NCBI GenBank assembly: GCA_002238705.1 | Contig: MPMW01000006.1 | Span: 1-57,199, forward strand | Length of the DNA stretch: 57,199 nt | Source: Acidobacteria bacterium bin61 | Lineage (GTDB): Bacteria > Acidobacteriota > Vicinamibacteria > Marinacidobacterales > Marinacidobacteraceae | Reading direction: 5' to 3' | Shown here: piece after piece, positions 25,458-33,611 of the stretch | Layout: each line of letters opens with the position of its first letter | Numbering within the stretch: position 1 is the first letter of the stretch | Program-made: the position numbers and the translations under genes | The notes under the pieces: model-generated | Database searches by the model: none | The model's input: only the letters and a program-made list of their open reading frames with translations | What the model was told of the DNA's origin: nothing

Positions 25458-26996
25458 TCAGCCGACCACCGAGGGGAAGCGTGCGCCCTCACCGGCTTCC
25501 TCGTCGCGCGCCGCCGCCACCGCGCGCTCCATCGCCGCGACCTCCACGTCGCTGAGTTCCGCGAACAGCTTGCGCTTTGCCGCCGAAAGTCGTCCCTGGT
25601 TCTGCATCACCAGCCGGACGAAGAGGGAGAGACGACGGTCCGGCATATCCACGATCTCCCGCACGGTTGCGGTGGCGCGGTTGAAGACCGCGACAAAGCC
25701 CAATTCGTCGGGAAGATCGTGGCGGATGGTGTCAGCGACACGGTCGTACAGATACTCCGCGAAGGGAGTAGCGTCAAAGAAGCGGTACAGGTCGGTGGTG
25801 TCGTCCTCCACCCGGATTTCCCGTTCTGGTGTCCACTCCCACGGAGTGAGCGCCAGACGGGGCCGGGAGAAGCTCTCAAGCACCGCGTCGTAGCCCCGCC
25901 GGTCGCGCAGGATCGCAGCCGAAACCGGAAGGACTGCTCCCGCCGGACCGTAACCGCGGCTTGCGAGGGCCTGGTGGACGAGCCAGCGGTGGACACGGCC
26001 GTTGCCATCCTGGAAGGGATGGACGAAAACGAACGCGAACGCCGAAACGGCCGCCGCGACCACCGGGTCCGTCTTGCTGCTGGAGAGTCGCCGGGAGAGA
26101 TCCATCCAGCCCTCCATGAGATCCGGAACGTCCTCGGAGCGCGGACCGATGAAGTGCACCTCGTCGCGGTAGCCGCCGACCGTCGAGCCGACGAAGATCT
26201 GCATCCTGCGCCAGTCGGTCGCCGCATAGCGAGGATCCACGATGCCGGCCTGCAGGTCGAGGAGCGTGGCCTTGTCGGTCGGGTCTCGGTCGCGTGCGGT
26301 CCGCAGGGCAGCGACGAAGCGCTCGGTGCGGGTTGGGTTCGGCGTCTCGCCCTCGATGGCGAAGGAAGAGCGCGTTTCCTTCGTGTAGAGATAGTTGACG
26401 GCGCGAACGAGGACCGAGGGGTCGTATCGCGCGACGAGCTTTCGCGCTTCCTCGTCCAGCCCCTGTTCCATCGCCTCGACCAGTTGGCGGGTCCGCCGAA
26501 CAGTCGGACAGAGGCCGGGACCTCCGAGCAGGTTGTCGCGGACTCGGTGCCGGCGTGACCGGCGCGGTACGGCAACGAAGTGCTTCCCCGGATCGAGGGC
26601 GTCCACGTAGTTGCCGAGCCGAGCGTTCTCAACGTCCAGAGTCTGTCCCAGCAGGGTTTCGTACAGGAACCAGGCGCGCCTGCTGAAGATGCCCGTGGGT
26701 TCAGTCCGGACCCAGTCCTCCATAGTTTCCGGTCTGACCTCCCGGAAGGCAGCCGTGAGGACTCCGAGGTCGAGAGGCTCGTGGCGGAGCGCGAAACGGA
26801 TGTGGGAAACGACCGATCCGTCGGTGGCGTAGGGCCGGGGATAGGACTCGAACGTCCTCACGCCGTCGGTTTCAGTGCGGCGAGCGCCGGCGACGAGATG
26901 GCTTTCCGTGGCCGCCGGAGGCACCCGGAGACCGAACTCCGAGTGCAGCCAGGCATGGCCGAGGAGACGTTTGCCAGTTTTCGTGGAGCGGGGCAT
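25458..26996 (-). CDS. Fic-domain protein (probable AMP-transferase) with inhibitory motif
   Basis: A 512-residue protein. The Fic core motif HPFQDGNGRVHR starts at His326, with all catalytic and phosphate-binding residues intact, so it should transfer AMP or another nucleotide moiety to a protein hydroxyl. An inhibitory helix of the S/TxxxE(G/N) type, SFAIEG, lies before the Fic core near residues 216-221. It is thus a class II-like self-inhibited enzyme whose glutamate would block ATP. A C-terminal region of about 120 residues may be a winged-helix or target-binding domain. It faces ptrB tail to tail. Its upstream DNA holds an AT-rich tandem repeat that may carry its promoter. Confidence 0.87.
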   Translation of the reverse strand: MPRSTKTGKRLLGHAWLHSEFGLRVPPAATESHLVAGARRTETDGVRTFESYPRPYATDGSVVSHIRFALRHEPLDLGVLTAAFREVRPETMEDWVRTEPTGIFSRRAWFLYETLLGQTLDVENARLGNYVDALDPGKHFVAVPRRSRRHRVRDNLLGGPGLCPTVRRTRQLVEAMEQGLDEEARKLVARYDPSVLVRAVNYLYTKETRSSFAIEGETPNPTRTERFVAALRTARDRDPTDKATLLDLQAGIVDPRYAATDWRRMQIFVGSTVGGYRDEVHFIGPRSEDVPDLMEGWMDLSRRLSSSKTDPVVAAAVSAFAFVFVHPFQDGNGRVHRWLVHQALASRGYGPAGAVLPVSAAILRDRRGYDAVLESFSRPRLALTPWEWTPEREIRVEDDTTDLYRFFDATPFAEYLYDRVADTIRHDLPDELGFVAVFNRATATVREIVDMPDRRLSLFVRLVMQNQGRLSAAKRKLFAELSDVEVAAMERAVAAARDEEAGEGARFPSVVG

Positions 26997-27061
26997 GGGT
27001 GGCTCGATCCGGAGAATCGCTAATTCGCGCGTTCGCCGGAGAATCTCCGGTTCCGTGGGAA

Positions 27062-27244
27062 AACGATTTCCCGGATGGAATCGCGATTAGATCAGCCTCT
27101 TACTATCCAATAGCAATTAGTTCTCGTGCAAAGAGCCTCGAATTCATCCAAGAACGATTTCTCGGATGGAATTGCGATTAGATCAGCCTCTTACTATCCA
27201 ATAGCAATTAGTTCTCGTGCGAAGAAACCTTGGATTCATCCAAG
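27062..27244. repeat. AT-rich 91-bp tandem duplication in the fic-MATE gap
   Basis: Two nearly identical copies, 27062-27152 and 27153-27244, and the first bases of a third (AACGATT at 27245) repeat with a period of 91-92 bp. The shared core runs from AACGATTT through GGATGGAAT to TTCTCGTGC, with few differences. Each copy holds an imperfect inverted repeat (AATTGCGATT and AATAGCAATT in copy 2, with a spacer of about 20 bases). Copy 2 ends in a perfect palindrome CTTGGAT-TC-ATCCAAG at 27229-27244. The stretch is far more AT-rich than its surroundings. Another palindrome, CCGGAG-AAT-CTCCGG, lies at 27036-27050. The whole gap 26997-27356 has no convincing gene. Confidence 0.85.
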
Positions 27245-27356
27245 AACGATTCAGAGAACGGAAATGATTGAGTCGCCCTGTTTGCCATCCGGTTGACTCC
27301 GCCGAAAAGAAACATCCGAAACCGGTGCTCCAGATGGGATTCCCGACCATTCCCCG

Positions 27357-28754
27357 TCAGACCGCCGTCGTCTTCCAGCCGCCCCGGCGGAAGACCAGCG
27401 TGCTGACCACCGCCGAAAGGGAATAGGCGAGCGCCACCGCCCAGAACACTCCGTCCACCCCGAGGGCGGTGCGGGACAGCAGCCAGGCGGCCGGGATCTC
27501 GAAGAGCCAGAAACAGAACAGATCGATCCAGGTCGGAGTACGGGTATCCCCGGCGCCGTTGAAGGCCTGCCGGGTCACCATGCCCAACGCGTAGAAGATG
27601 TAGCCATAGCTGACGACCCGGAGCGCGGTAGCGGCGATCTGGAGCACCTCCGGGTCGTCCGTGAAGATCAGGGCGATTTCCGGGGCGAACACCACGAACA
27701 CCCCCGTGACCAGACCCATGAACGCCATGTTCCAGCCGCTCGTGATCCATACCGCGCGTTCGGCGCGGTCGGGCTTCCCGGCCCCGAGGTTCTGGCCGAC
27801 GAGCGTCGAGGCGGCATTCGAGAGGCCCCAACACGGGAGGATGACGAAGAGCGCCACCCGGATGGCGATGACCCAGCCGGCAACCGCGATGGTGCCGAAG
27901 CTCGCAATGATGCGGATGAGCAGGATCCACGGCAGCATGTCCGCGAGCATCTGGGCGATCCCGCCGACGGATACCCGGCAGAGGTTCCTGAGCACTCCCC
28001 ACTGGGTCCGGATGTCCTCGCGCCGGATCCGAATCCGCAGCCCACGGGTGAGGGTCCAGAACTGGTACAGGACGCCGGTCCCCCGGCCGATCGTCGTGGC
28101 CACGGCGGCCCCCGGAAGCCCGAGTTCCGGAAACGGCCCCAGTCCGAAGATCAGACAGGGATCCAGCACGATGTTGATCCCGTTCGAGAGCCAGAGCGCC
28201 CGCATGGCCGCCTGGGCGTCCCCCGCCCCCCGCAGGATTGCGTTGTTCAGGAACAGCAGGATGATCGTGGCCATCCCGGCGTACATGATCCGGGCATGGG
28301 TGGCGCCGACGGCGACCGTCTCGGCATCCGCCCCCATGAGGCCCAGCACCCGGGGCGCGAAGATCACTCCGAGCGCCCCGAGGGCGACCGACACCGCGAG
28401 TCCGAGCCCGATGGCCTGGACTCCCGCGCGCGCCGCTCCCCGCCGGTCTCCTTCTCCGCAGCGGCGTGACACCACCGCGGTGACCGCAAACGAAAAACCG
28501 ATGGCGATCGCGTAGACCAGACCGATTGCGGTCTCCGTGATCCCCGCGGAGGCGAGCGCCGGAGCCCCGAGGCGGGCGATGAAGAACGCATCGACCACGG
28601 CAAAGATCGACTCCCCGACCATCTCGAGCGCCATCGGCACGGCGAGCACGAACACCGCGGGGGTGAGCGGGCCCGAGGTCAGGTCGCGGTCGGAACCCCG
28701 TAGCGATTCGACAATCAGGGCGAGCAGGCGCCGCGTCCTCGAACCCAGGGACAT
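27357..28754 (-). CDS. MATE family multidrug/cation exporter
   Basis: A 465-residue inner-membrane transporter with about twelve hydrophobic helices in two six-helix halves. Each half starts with the family's typical pattern: P-M-A-L-E-M-V-G-E-S in the first, and a matching segment near G-G-I-A-Q-M-L-A-D-M in the second. NNAILRGAGDAQ and FNGAGDTRTP are the paired loop motifs seen in NorM/DinF-type proteins. It would export cationic drugs or metabolites using Na+ or H+. It is separated from the cyclase gene by 84 bp on the same strand and may be transcribed with it. Confidence 0.88.
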   Translation of the reverse strand: MSLGSRTRRLLALIVESLRGSDRDLTSGPLTPAVFVLAVPMALEMVGESIFAVVDAFFIARLGAPALASAGITETAIGLVYAIAIGFSFAVTAVVSRRCGEGDRRGAARAGVQAIGLGLAVSVALGALGVIFAPRVLGLMGADAETVAVGATHARIMYAGMATIILLFLNNAILRGAGDAQAAMRALWLSNGINIVLDPCLIFGLGPFPELGLPGAAVATTIGRGTGVLYQFWTLTRGLRIRIRREDIRTQWGVLRNLCRVSVGGIAQMLADMLPWILLIRIIASFGTIAVAGWVIAIRVALFVILPCWGLSNAASTLVGQNLGAGKPDRAERAVWITSGWNMAFMGLVTGVFVVFAPEIALIFTDDPEVLQIAATALRVVSYGYIFYALGMVTRQAFNGAGDTRTPTWIDLFCFWLFEIPAAWLLSRTALGVDGVFWAVALAYSLSAVVSTLVFRRGGWKTTAV

Positions 28755-28838
28755 GGTGACGTGGGAAGTCGGCCGGTCAGCTACCGCTGCCCGTACAGCC
28801 GGCCGGATCGCGGGCGGGGCGCACTCTCGGGTACCGGG

Positions 28839-29660
28839 TCAGGCTGGCGGAATCAGCGCGACGATCCTCACCGGGGCTCCGGTGCCGGCCTCGATCTTCA
28901 TCGGCAGCGCGATCAGCAGGAAACCGGTCGGTGGAAGCTCGGACAGGTCCCCGACGTTCTCGAGATTGGGGATGCCGGCCGCCCCTCCGACCTGGTGCAC
29001 GATGAAATCGGTGGAGGGTCCGTAGTCCACGCTCGCGGTGTCAATGCCCACGAGGCCCGCCTCCCGCTCCACCAGGAGCCGCATCGCGTCCTCGGTCAGT
29101 CCCGGGAAGTGCAGGTTGTCGGCGCTCCCGGGCTCGTCATCGCCGAGATAGGACAGTGCGTCCGGCCAACGCGCCGCCCAGCCGGTCCGGAATAGAACCG
29201 CCGTGCCCGGCGGAATCTCGCCGTGTTCCGTTTCCCAGTTCCGGATGTCCCCGGCGCTCGCCCGGTAGTCGGGGTTCGCCTCGGCCTGTGCACTCACGTC
29301 CACGACCACCCCGGGGGCAATTAGCCGGGTGAGCGGAATCTCTCCGACCAGATCGGCGCCCTCGTAGAAGTGGTACGGCGCATCGAGGTGTGTCCCGCCG
29401 TGTTCGGCGGTGGCGAACTCCTTCATGGCGTAGAAGAAACCGGCCGGGGTCATTCCCTCGGCCAGGGTGTCGAGCTGAAACCCCTTCGTATCGGTCGGCC
29501 AGTAGAGCGTGTTCTCGCCGTACTCGTGGCTCAGATCCACCATCTTCCAACCGGCCACCTCATCGGGACCGGGTGGTGGCGGAGGCTCCGGGGGAGCCTC
29601 GCAGGCTGTGGCGAAAAGCGCGGCGAGGGCGCCGGCGGCGAGGAGGAATCGGGCTACCAT
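28839..29660 (-). CDS. cyclase family lipoprotein (kynurenine-formamidase-like)
   Basis: A 273-residue protein. A lipoprotein signal with the lipobox FATAC places the lipidated cysteine at residue 20; a proline-rich linker follows. The cyclase domain contains the metal-binding signature HGGTHLDAPYHF at about residues 79-90, DLSHEYGENTLYWP near its start and GIDTASVDYG near the end. Such enzymes are metal-dependent amidohydrolases acting on formylated or cyclic amides; here it would act at the envelope. The ATG at 29660 overlaps the ATG of the divergent small membrane protein, so both promoters lie inside the opposite gene. Confidence 0.85.
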   Translation of the reverse strand: MVARFLLAAGALAALFATACEAPPEPPPPPGPDEVAGWKMVDLSHEYGENTLYWPTDTKGFQLDTLAEGMTPAGFFYAMKEFATAEHGGTHLDAPYHFYEGADLVGEIPLTRLIAPGVVVDVSAQAEANPDYRASAGDIRNWETEHGEIPPGTAVLFRTGWAARWPDALSYLGDDEPGSADNLHFPGLTEDAMRLLVEREAGLVGIDTASVDYGPSTDFIVHQVGGAAGIPNLENVGDLSELPPTGFLLIALPMKIEAGTGAPVRIVALIPPA

Positions 29661-30117
29661 GAAAAACCTGCCAGGGAAGGAAATGCTAGCCAAAGGGATC
29701 GGAGGCACGTCCCGAGTCCTCGCGGGGCCGTTGGTAGTGGTCGCTGCGGCGGCGCTCCTGATACCCGGCGGATCCTCGGGGGTGCTCGCCGCCGCCGCGG
29801 TGAGCGCCGCCGTCATCGCGACGTGGGGCATGGGGTCCGCGGGCCGCCGCGCATCCGGCTCGCCGAAGCGCTGGAACCGTCTCCACCAGGCCGCGAGCGC
29901 CAGTTTCGCGCTGTCGCTGGCAGCCGGTGCGCTGCTGGCGGCGGGGCTCTTCGAAGGTCCTGGTTTCTTTGGCTTGCCGCGGTCCCTCTGGGGACTGTTG
30001 CTCGGGGTCTGGCTCATACCCCTGGTCGTGACGAGCCTCGGTTTCGCAGCGTCGTTCGCACCCCCCGACCCGGCGGACCTGGAACGACTCCGCTCCCGCT
30101 CGCAGGAAGGCCCTTGA
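29659..30117 (+). CDS. small four-helix membrane protein, possible symporter partner
   Basis: About 152 residues with four predicted membrane helices (about residues 18-38, 40-60, 78-98 and 105-130) and a charged tail ending DLERLRSRSQEG. It precedes an SSS symporter gene and its stop overlaps that gene's TTG by 4 bases. Some SSS transporters have small membrane partners encoded immediately upstream, so a role as accessory subunit is plausible but inferred. ATG at 29683 (MLAKGIGG), just after GGGAAGG, is an alternative start that would avoid the overlap with the divergent gene. Confidence 0.65.
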   Translation: MKNLPGKEMLAKGIGGTSRVLAGPLVVVAAAALLIPGGSSGVLAAAAVSAAVIATWGMGSAGRRASGSPKRWNRLHQAASASFALSLAAGALLAAGLFEGPGFFGLPRSLWGLLLGVWLIPLVVTSLGFAASFAPPDPADLERLRSRSQEGP

Positions 30118-31556
30118 TCCCGGCGCTCCTGCTTCTGCTGACCCTGGCGATCGGACTCGCCGCGGTCCGGAAGACCCGGGATGCATCCGACTTTTTCGTC
30201 GCCGGGCGGCGACTCGGCGCCGTTCGCGCGGGGCTCGCGGTCGCCGCATCGGCGTTCAGCGGTTTCGTGTTCCTCGGGGGGCCGGGGCTGACCGCCCAGG
30301 TGGGGCTCGGTTCGCTGTTCATCGTGGTTCCGGCCGGGTTCACCGCGGCGCTCCTCTGCCGGACCACGGGACGGCGGCTCGCCTTGATCGCCGAGGCCAG
30401 CGGCGCCCAGACCCTGCCGGAGTCCATCGCCTTCCGCTTCGGGGCCCGGGCGCCGGCGGCGGTGGCCGCGGTCGCCATACTGATCGGGAGCGTCATCTAC
30501 CTGGGAGTCCAGCTCTCGGCGCTCGCCCGGGCCGCCCGCTTTGCCTTTCCGGAGGTCGGACTCGCCACCTGCCTGGTACTCGGCCTGGGAGTGGTGCTCG
30601 CCTATTCGCTCGCCGGGGGAATGGTGGCCTCGGTGAACACCGACGTGCTCCAGGGGAGCTTCATGGTGGCCGCCGCGGTAGCGGCGTTCTTCTGGGTCAT
30701 GACCCGGATCGGGGGTCCGGCCGGCGCCCTGGAGAACCTTGCCGCGACGGATCCTGGCGGCACCCGATTCCTCGAACCTCTCGGAGTCCTGGAGCCGGCG
30801 GCGGGGTTCGGGTTCCTGCTGCTCTTCTCGATCGGCACCCTCGGACAACCCCATATGCTCCACAAGTTCCTGATGCTCAAGAGCCCGGAGGCGCTCCGCT
30901 ATCTGCCAGCGGTGATCGGCGCCGCCCAGGGAATGAGCATTCTCGTCTGGATCGGCCTCGGGACCGGCGCCATGTTCCTCCTCGGCGGCCCGGGGAACGT
31001 GTCCGGCCACCCCGACGAGGCCGCCCTCGCGGTCCTGAGCCTGCCCGGGACCCCCGAGGTCCTGGCCGGGCTCGTCGCCGCAGCGGTACTCGCCGCCATC
31101 ATGTCCACGAGCGACGCCTTCCTGAACCTGGGAGCGGCCGCCCTCTGCCGCGATCTCCCGCGGGCGTTGGGGCGGGAACGGTTCTCGAGCCTGGCCGCCG
31201 CCCGCATCGCGGCGCTGGCCGTGGGGCTCGCGGCGCTCGGAGTCGCCGCGTGGCACCTCGCGGAGGGGAGCCTCATCGCCCTGCTCGGAACGCTCGGGTT
31301 CGGTGCGTTCGCCGCGGCCCTCGCCCCAACGCTCCTGCTGGGGCTCTGCTGGCAGCGGGTCACGGCTCGCGCCGCGACCCTTTCCATGGTGGCGGGACTC
31401 GGTTCCCTGGCCGCGGTTGAGGGCCTGCTGCCCGGACTGGCAGTCCCTTCGGCAGTGCCGGCGATGGCGGCGGGCTTCGGAGTCCTGCTGATCGCCAGTC
31501 TCTTCTCCCGGCGGGAGCCGGCCCCCGAGTCGGTCCGGCTCGCGATGACCCTGTGA
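30114..31556 (+). CDS. sodium:solute symporter (SSS) family transporter
   Basis: A 480-residue membrane protein with about 13 helices and the SSS/PutP pattern. Landmarks are DASDFFVAGRRLG near residue 20, an SAFSGFVFLGGPG segment in helix 2 (Na+ site region), a helix with SLAGGMVASVNTDVLQG, and the IMSTSDAFLNLGAAAL helix whose serines line the second sodium site. The substrate is unknown. The TTG start at 30114, with AGGAAGG before it, overlaps the upstream small-protein stop. It is followed by ddl through a GTGA overlap, forming a tight four-gene run with the lipoprotein. Confidence 0.85.
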   Translation: MIPALLLLLTLAIGLAAVRKTRDASDFFVAGRRLGAVRAGLAVAASAFSGFVFLGGPGLTAQVGLGSLFIVVPAGFTAALLCRTTGRRLALIAEASGAQTLPESIAFRFGARAPAAVAAVAILIGSVIYLGVQLSALARAARFAFPEVGLATCLVLGLGVVLAYSLAGGMVASVNTDVLQGSFMVAAAVAAFFWVMTRIGGPAGALENLAATDPGGTRFLEPLGVLEPAAGFGFLLLFSIGTLGQPHMLHKFLMLKSPEALRYLPAVIGAAQGMSILVWIGLGTGAMFLLGGPGNVSGHPDEAALAVLSLPGTPEVLAGLVAAAVLAAIMSTSDAFLNLGAAALCRDLPRALGRERFSSLAAARIAALAVGLAALGVAAWHLAEGSLIALLGTLGFGAFAAALAPTLLLGLCWQRVTARAATLSMVAGLGSLAAVEGLLPGLAVPSAVPAMAAGFGVLLIASLFSRREPAPESVRLAMTL

Positions 31557-32620
31557 GCGACCGGACAGCCAGGCGCCTGCGTATCGCGCTGATCACGGGC
31601 GGCTCCACCCCAGAGCGCGATGTGGCGCTGGCCGGCGCCGGTGAGGTGCTCCGAGCCCTGCGGGTGGCGGGGCACGAGGTGACCGCGGTGGACACGGTCC
31701 ACGGCGCCCTGGGGCCCGAGCAGGAAGGACAGTTCCTGGCGCTTCGCGTGGGCCGCAAGCCGCCCGGAGATGAGGAGCTGGCGCAGGCTCGCGAACGCGA
31801 AGATGTGCCGGGCCTCCTGCGGCTGAAGGCAGTCAGCGGCGCTGATCTCGCGTTCCTGGTACTCCACGGTCTCGACGGCGAGGGAGGCCTGCTGCAGGCG
31901 GTTCTCGAACTTGGCGGACTTCCATACACCGGAAGCGGCGTGCTCGCGAGCGCGCTGGCCATGGAAAAGGCATCGGCCAAGCGCGTGCTCCAGGGCGCCG
32001 GAATCCCCACCCCGCGCTTCGAGATGCTGGAGTTCCAGACACCCGAGGACCTGCGGAACGGGATCGAATCCCTGGGCGCCCCGGTTGTCGTCAAGCCCTC
32101 CCGGGTGGGTTCGTCGGTCGGGCTCCGGATCGCGCACGGCTTCGACGACGTCTGCTCGGCCGTCGCCGAAGCGCGGTGGCACGATCGTTGCGTTCTCGTC
32201 GAGGAAATGCTCCCCGGACGCGAATTCACCGTCGGAGTCGTCGGCGCACCCGACGGCATCGGTCTCGAACCCCTCGGCGTGGGAGAGATCGTGACCGGCT
32301 CCGGACTCTTCGACTACCAGGCGAAGTACACCCCGGGCATCGCCGAGGAGCTCTTCCCCGCGGACATCCCGGAGTCACTCGCAGGAGAGCTACGCGAACT
32401 GACGGTGGAGACCCATCGGGCGCTCGGCCTCAGGGACTTTTCCCGGGTGGACTTCCGCCTTGACGCGAATGGCGAACCCTCCGTGCTCGAGGCGAATACC
32501 CTCCCCGGAATGACGACCCGCAGCCTGCTGCCCCAATCCGCGGCGGTCATGGGAATCAGCTTTCCGGCACTCTGTGACCGGATCGCGCGGCTCGCCGCAA
32601 CCAGGAGCGGAGCGAGATGA
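31553..32620 (+). CDS. ddl: D-alanine--D-alanine ligase
   Basis: A 355-residue ATP-grasp ligase that makes D-Ala-D-Ala for peptidoglycan. Family motifs are visible: GGSTPERDVAL near the N-terminus, LHGLDGEGGLLQ, VVVKPSRVGSSVG (ATP-binding lysine), EEMLPGREFTVG, and the C-terminal VDFRLDANGEPSVLEANTLPGMT with the metal-binding acids and asparagine. GTG at 31553 overlaps the symporter stop. The downstream lipoprotein gene starts inside its last codon (ATGA). Confidence 0.9.
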   Translation: MSDRTARRLRIALITGGSTPERDVALAGAGEVLRALRVAGHEVTAVDTVHGALGPEQEGQFLALRVGRKPPGDEELAQAREREDVPGLLRLKAVSGADLAFLVLHGLDGEGGLLQAVLELGGLPYTGSGVLASALAMEKASAKRVLQGAGIPTPRFEMLEFQTPEDLRNGIESLGAPVVVKPSRVGSSVGLRIAHGFDDVCSAVAEARWHDRCVLVEEMLPGREFTVGVVGAPDGIGLEPLGVGEIVTGSGLFDYQAKYTPGIAEELFPADIPESLAGELRELTVETHRALGLRDFSRVDFRLDANGEPSVLEANTLPGMTTRSLLPQSAAVMGISFPALCDRIARLAATRSGAR

Positions 32621-33288
32621 CGACCTTTGGTGTTTCCCGGCGCGTCGTGCTCGCGACCGCCGGCGCTTCGGCACTGGTTCTCGCGGCCTGTTCACAGGCC
32701 GTGCTGGTGCGCCCGGCGCCCTCGTATCAGGCGTTCGCGTTCGAGGCGCCGCTGCCGGCGGCCGCGGCGGTCTTCGTGGACGGCGACCAACTCTTCCGGC
32801 AGGTCAGGATGACGCCCGACCCGGTGGATGGAGACTCCCTGTGCGACGAAGTCAGCTATCCGGTGGACGCGCGCGAAGCGCTGGAGCTGTCGGTCATCGG
32901 AACCCTGGAGCAGTTGGTGCGGGAAGTCGTGCCGACCCGGATCCCGCTTGACCGGCAGGCGATGGAGGCGCGCGGCCTGGACGCGGTCATCGTCGTCCGC
33001 GCGGACACGTTCAACGTGGGTCTCACGAGCGGGGCGTTCCTGAGCTTCGAAGCGGGCGCCGAACTCACGCTCTCGGTCTCGGCATTTACCGGCGACGGCC
33101 TGCTGGTGCGCGAAGTCGTGTTCGGCAACGCGGTCCAGACCGAGAGCGGCATCACCTGCAGCAACGGCTCCGAAGCGCTTGGCGCGGCCGTCGAGATCGC
33201 GATCGAAAACGCCATGACCGAACTCGGGGAGCTCATCGCCAACTCCCCCGCGCTGCGCGACTCGTTGGGCGCCCGCGGGTCCGACTGA
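32617..33288 (+). CDS. lipoprotein of unknown function
   Basis: A 223-residue protein. The n-region has two arginines and the lipobox LAAC gives a lipidated Cys25. The mature domain contains CDEVSYPVDAREALELSV and a later region of beta strands (FNVGLTSGAFLSFEAG, LTLSVSAFTGDG). Two further cysteines may pair. The pattern of an N-terminal acylated cysteine, an R-P-x-P-S-Y segment and alternating strands suggests an outer-membrane assembly lipoprotein, but the family is not recognised. It is translationally coupled to ddl. A damaged, shorter relative of its N-terminus lies just downstream at 33458-33611, evidence for local duplication. Confidence 0.75.
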   Translation: MTTFGVSRRVVLATAGASALVLAACSQAVLVRPAPSYQAFAFEAPLPAAAAVFVDGDQLFRQVRMTPDPVDGDSLCDEVSYPVDAREALELSVIGTLEQLVREVVPTRIPLDRQAMEARGLDAVIVVRADTFNVGLTSGAFLSFEAGAELTLSVSAFTGDGLLVREVVFGNAVQTESGITCSNGSEALGAAVEIAIENAMTELGELIANSPALRDSLGARGSD

Positions 33289-33457
33289 GCCGAAACCGGC
33301 AGGCATCGCCGGAGTCGGAACACGCCCGGCATCCTCGCGCGGGTGGCCACGGGATCGGCGCCGGGCGGCGCCGCCGCGCCATGCACTCCGGCAGGTCACG
33401 GCGCGGACAGTTGCCGCGACCGGAACGGAGAAGGTACGGAAGAGGAGCGTCGAGGGC

Positions 33458-33611
33458 GTGGCGAACAACCCGTTGCGAAGGATGCTCGGCGGCGTTCTCC
33501 GCGGGCCTCGTCGTCGCGTGTTCCCTCGCGACCTTCAGCCGTCCCGTAACCTCCTACGATCTCCTAGTCTTCGAGGCGCCGCTGGCGAAGGCGTGGACAA
33601 TGGGGCCATGA
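33458..33611 (+). pseudogene. broken partial duplicate of the preceding lipoprotein gene
   Basis: A GTG at 33458 opens with a basic n-region (MANNPLRRMLGG), but the matching hydrophobic and lipobox part, GLVVACS, lies in the next reading frame. In that frame the sequence continues S-R-P-V-T-S-Y-D-L-L-V-F-E-A-P-L, which aligns well with V-R-P-A-P-S-Y-Q-A-F-A-F-E-A-P-L of the intact lipoprotein, including shared bases around TTCGAGGCGCCGCTG. The match then ends just before the amidohydrolase start. This looks like a tandem copy that lost its 3' part and gained a frameshift. The rest of the gap 33289-33457 holds nothing recognisable. Confidence 0.7.
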
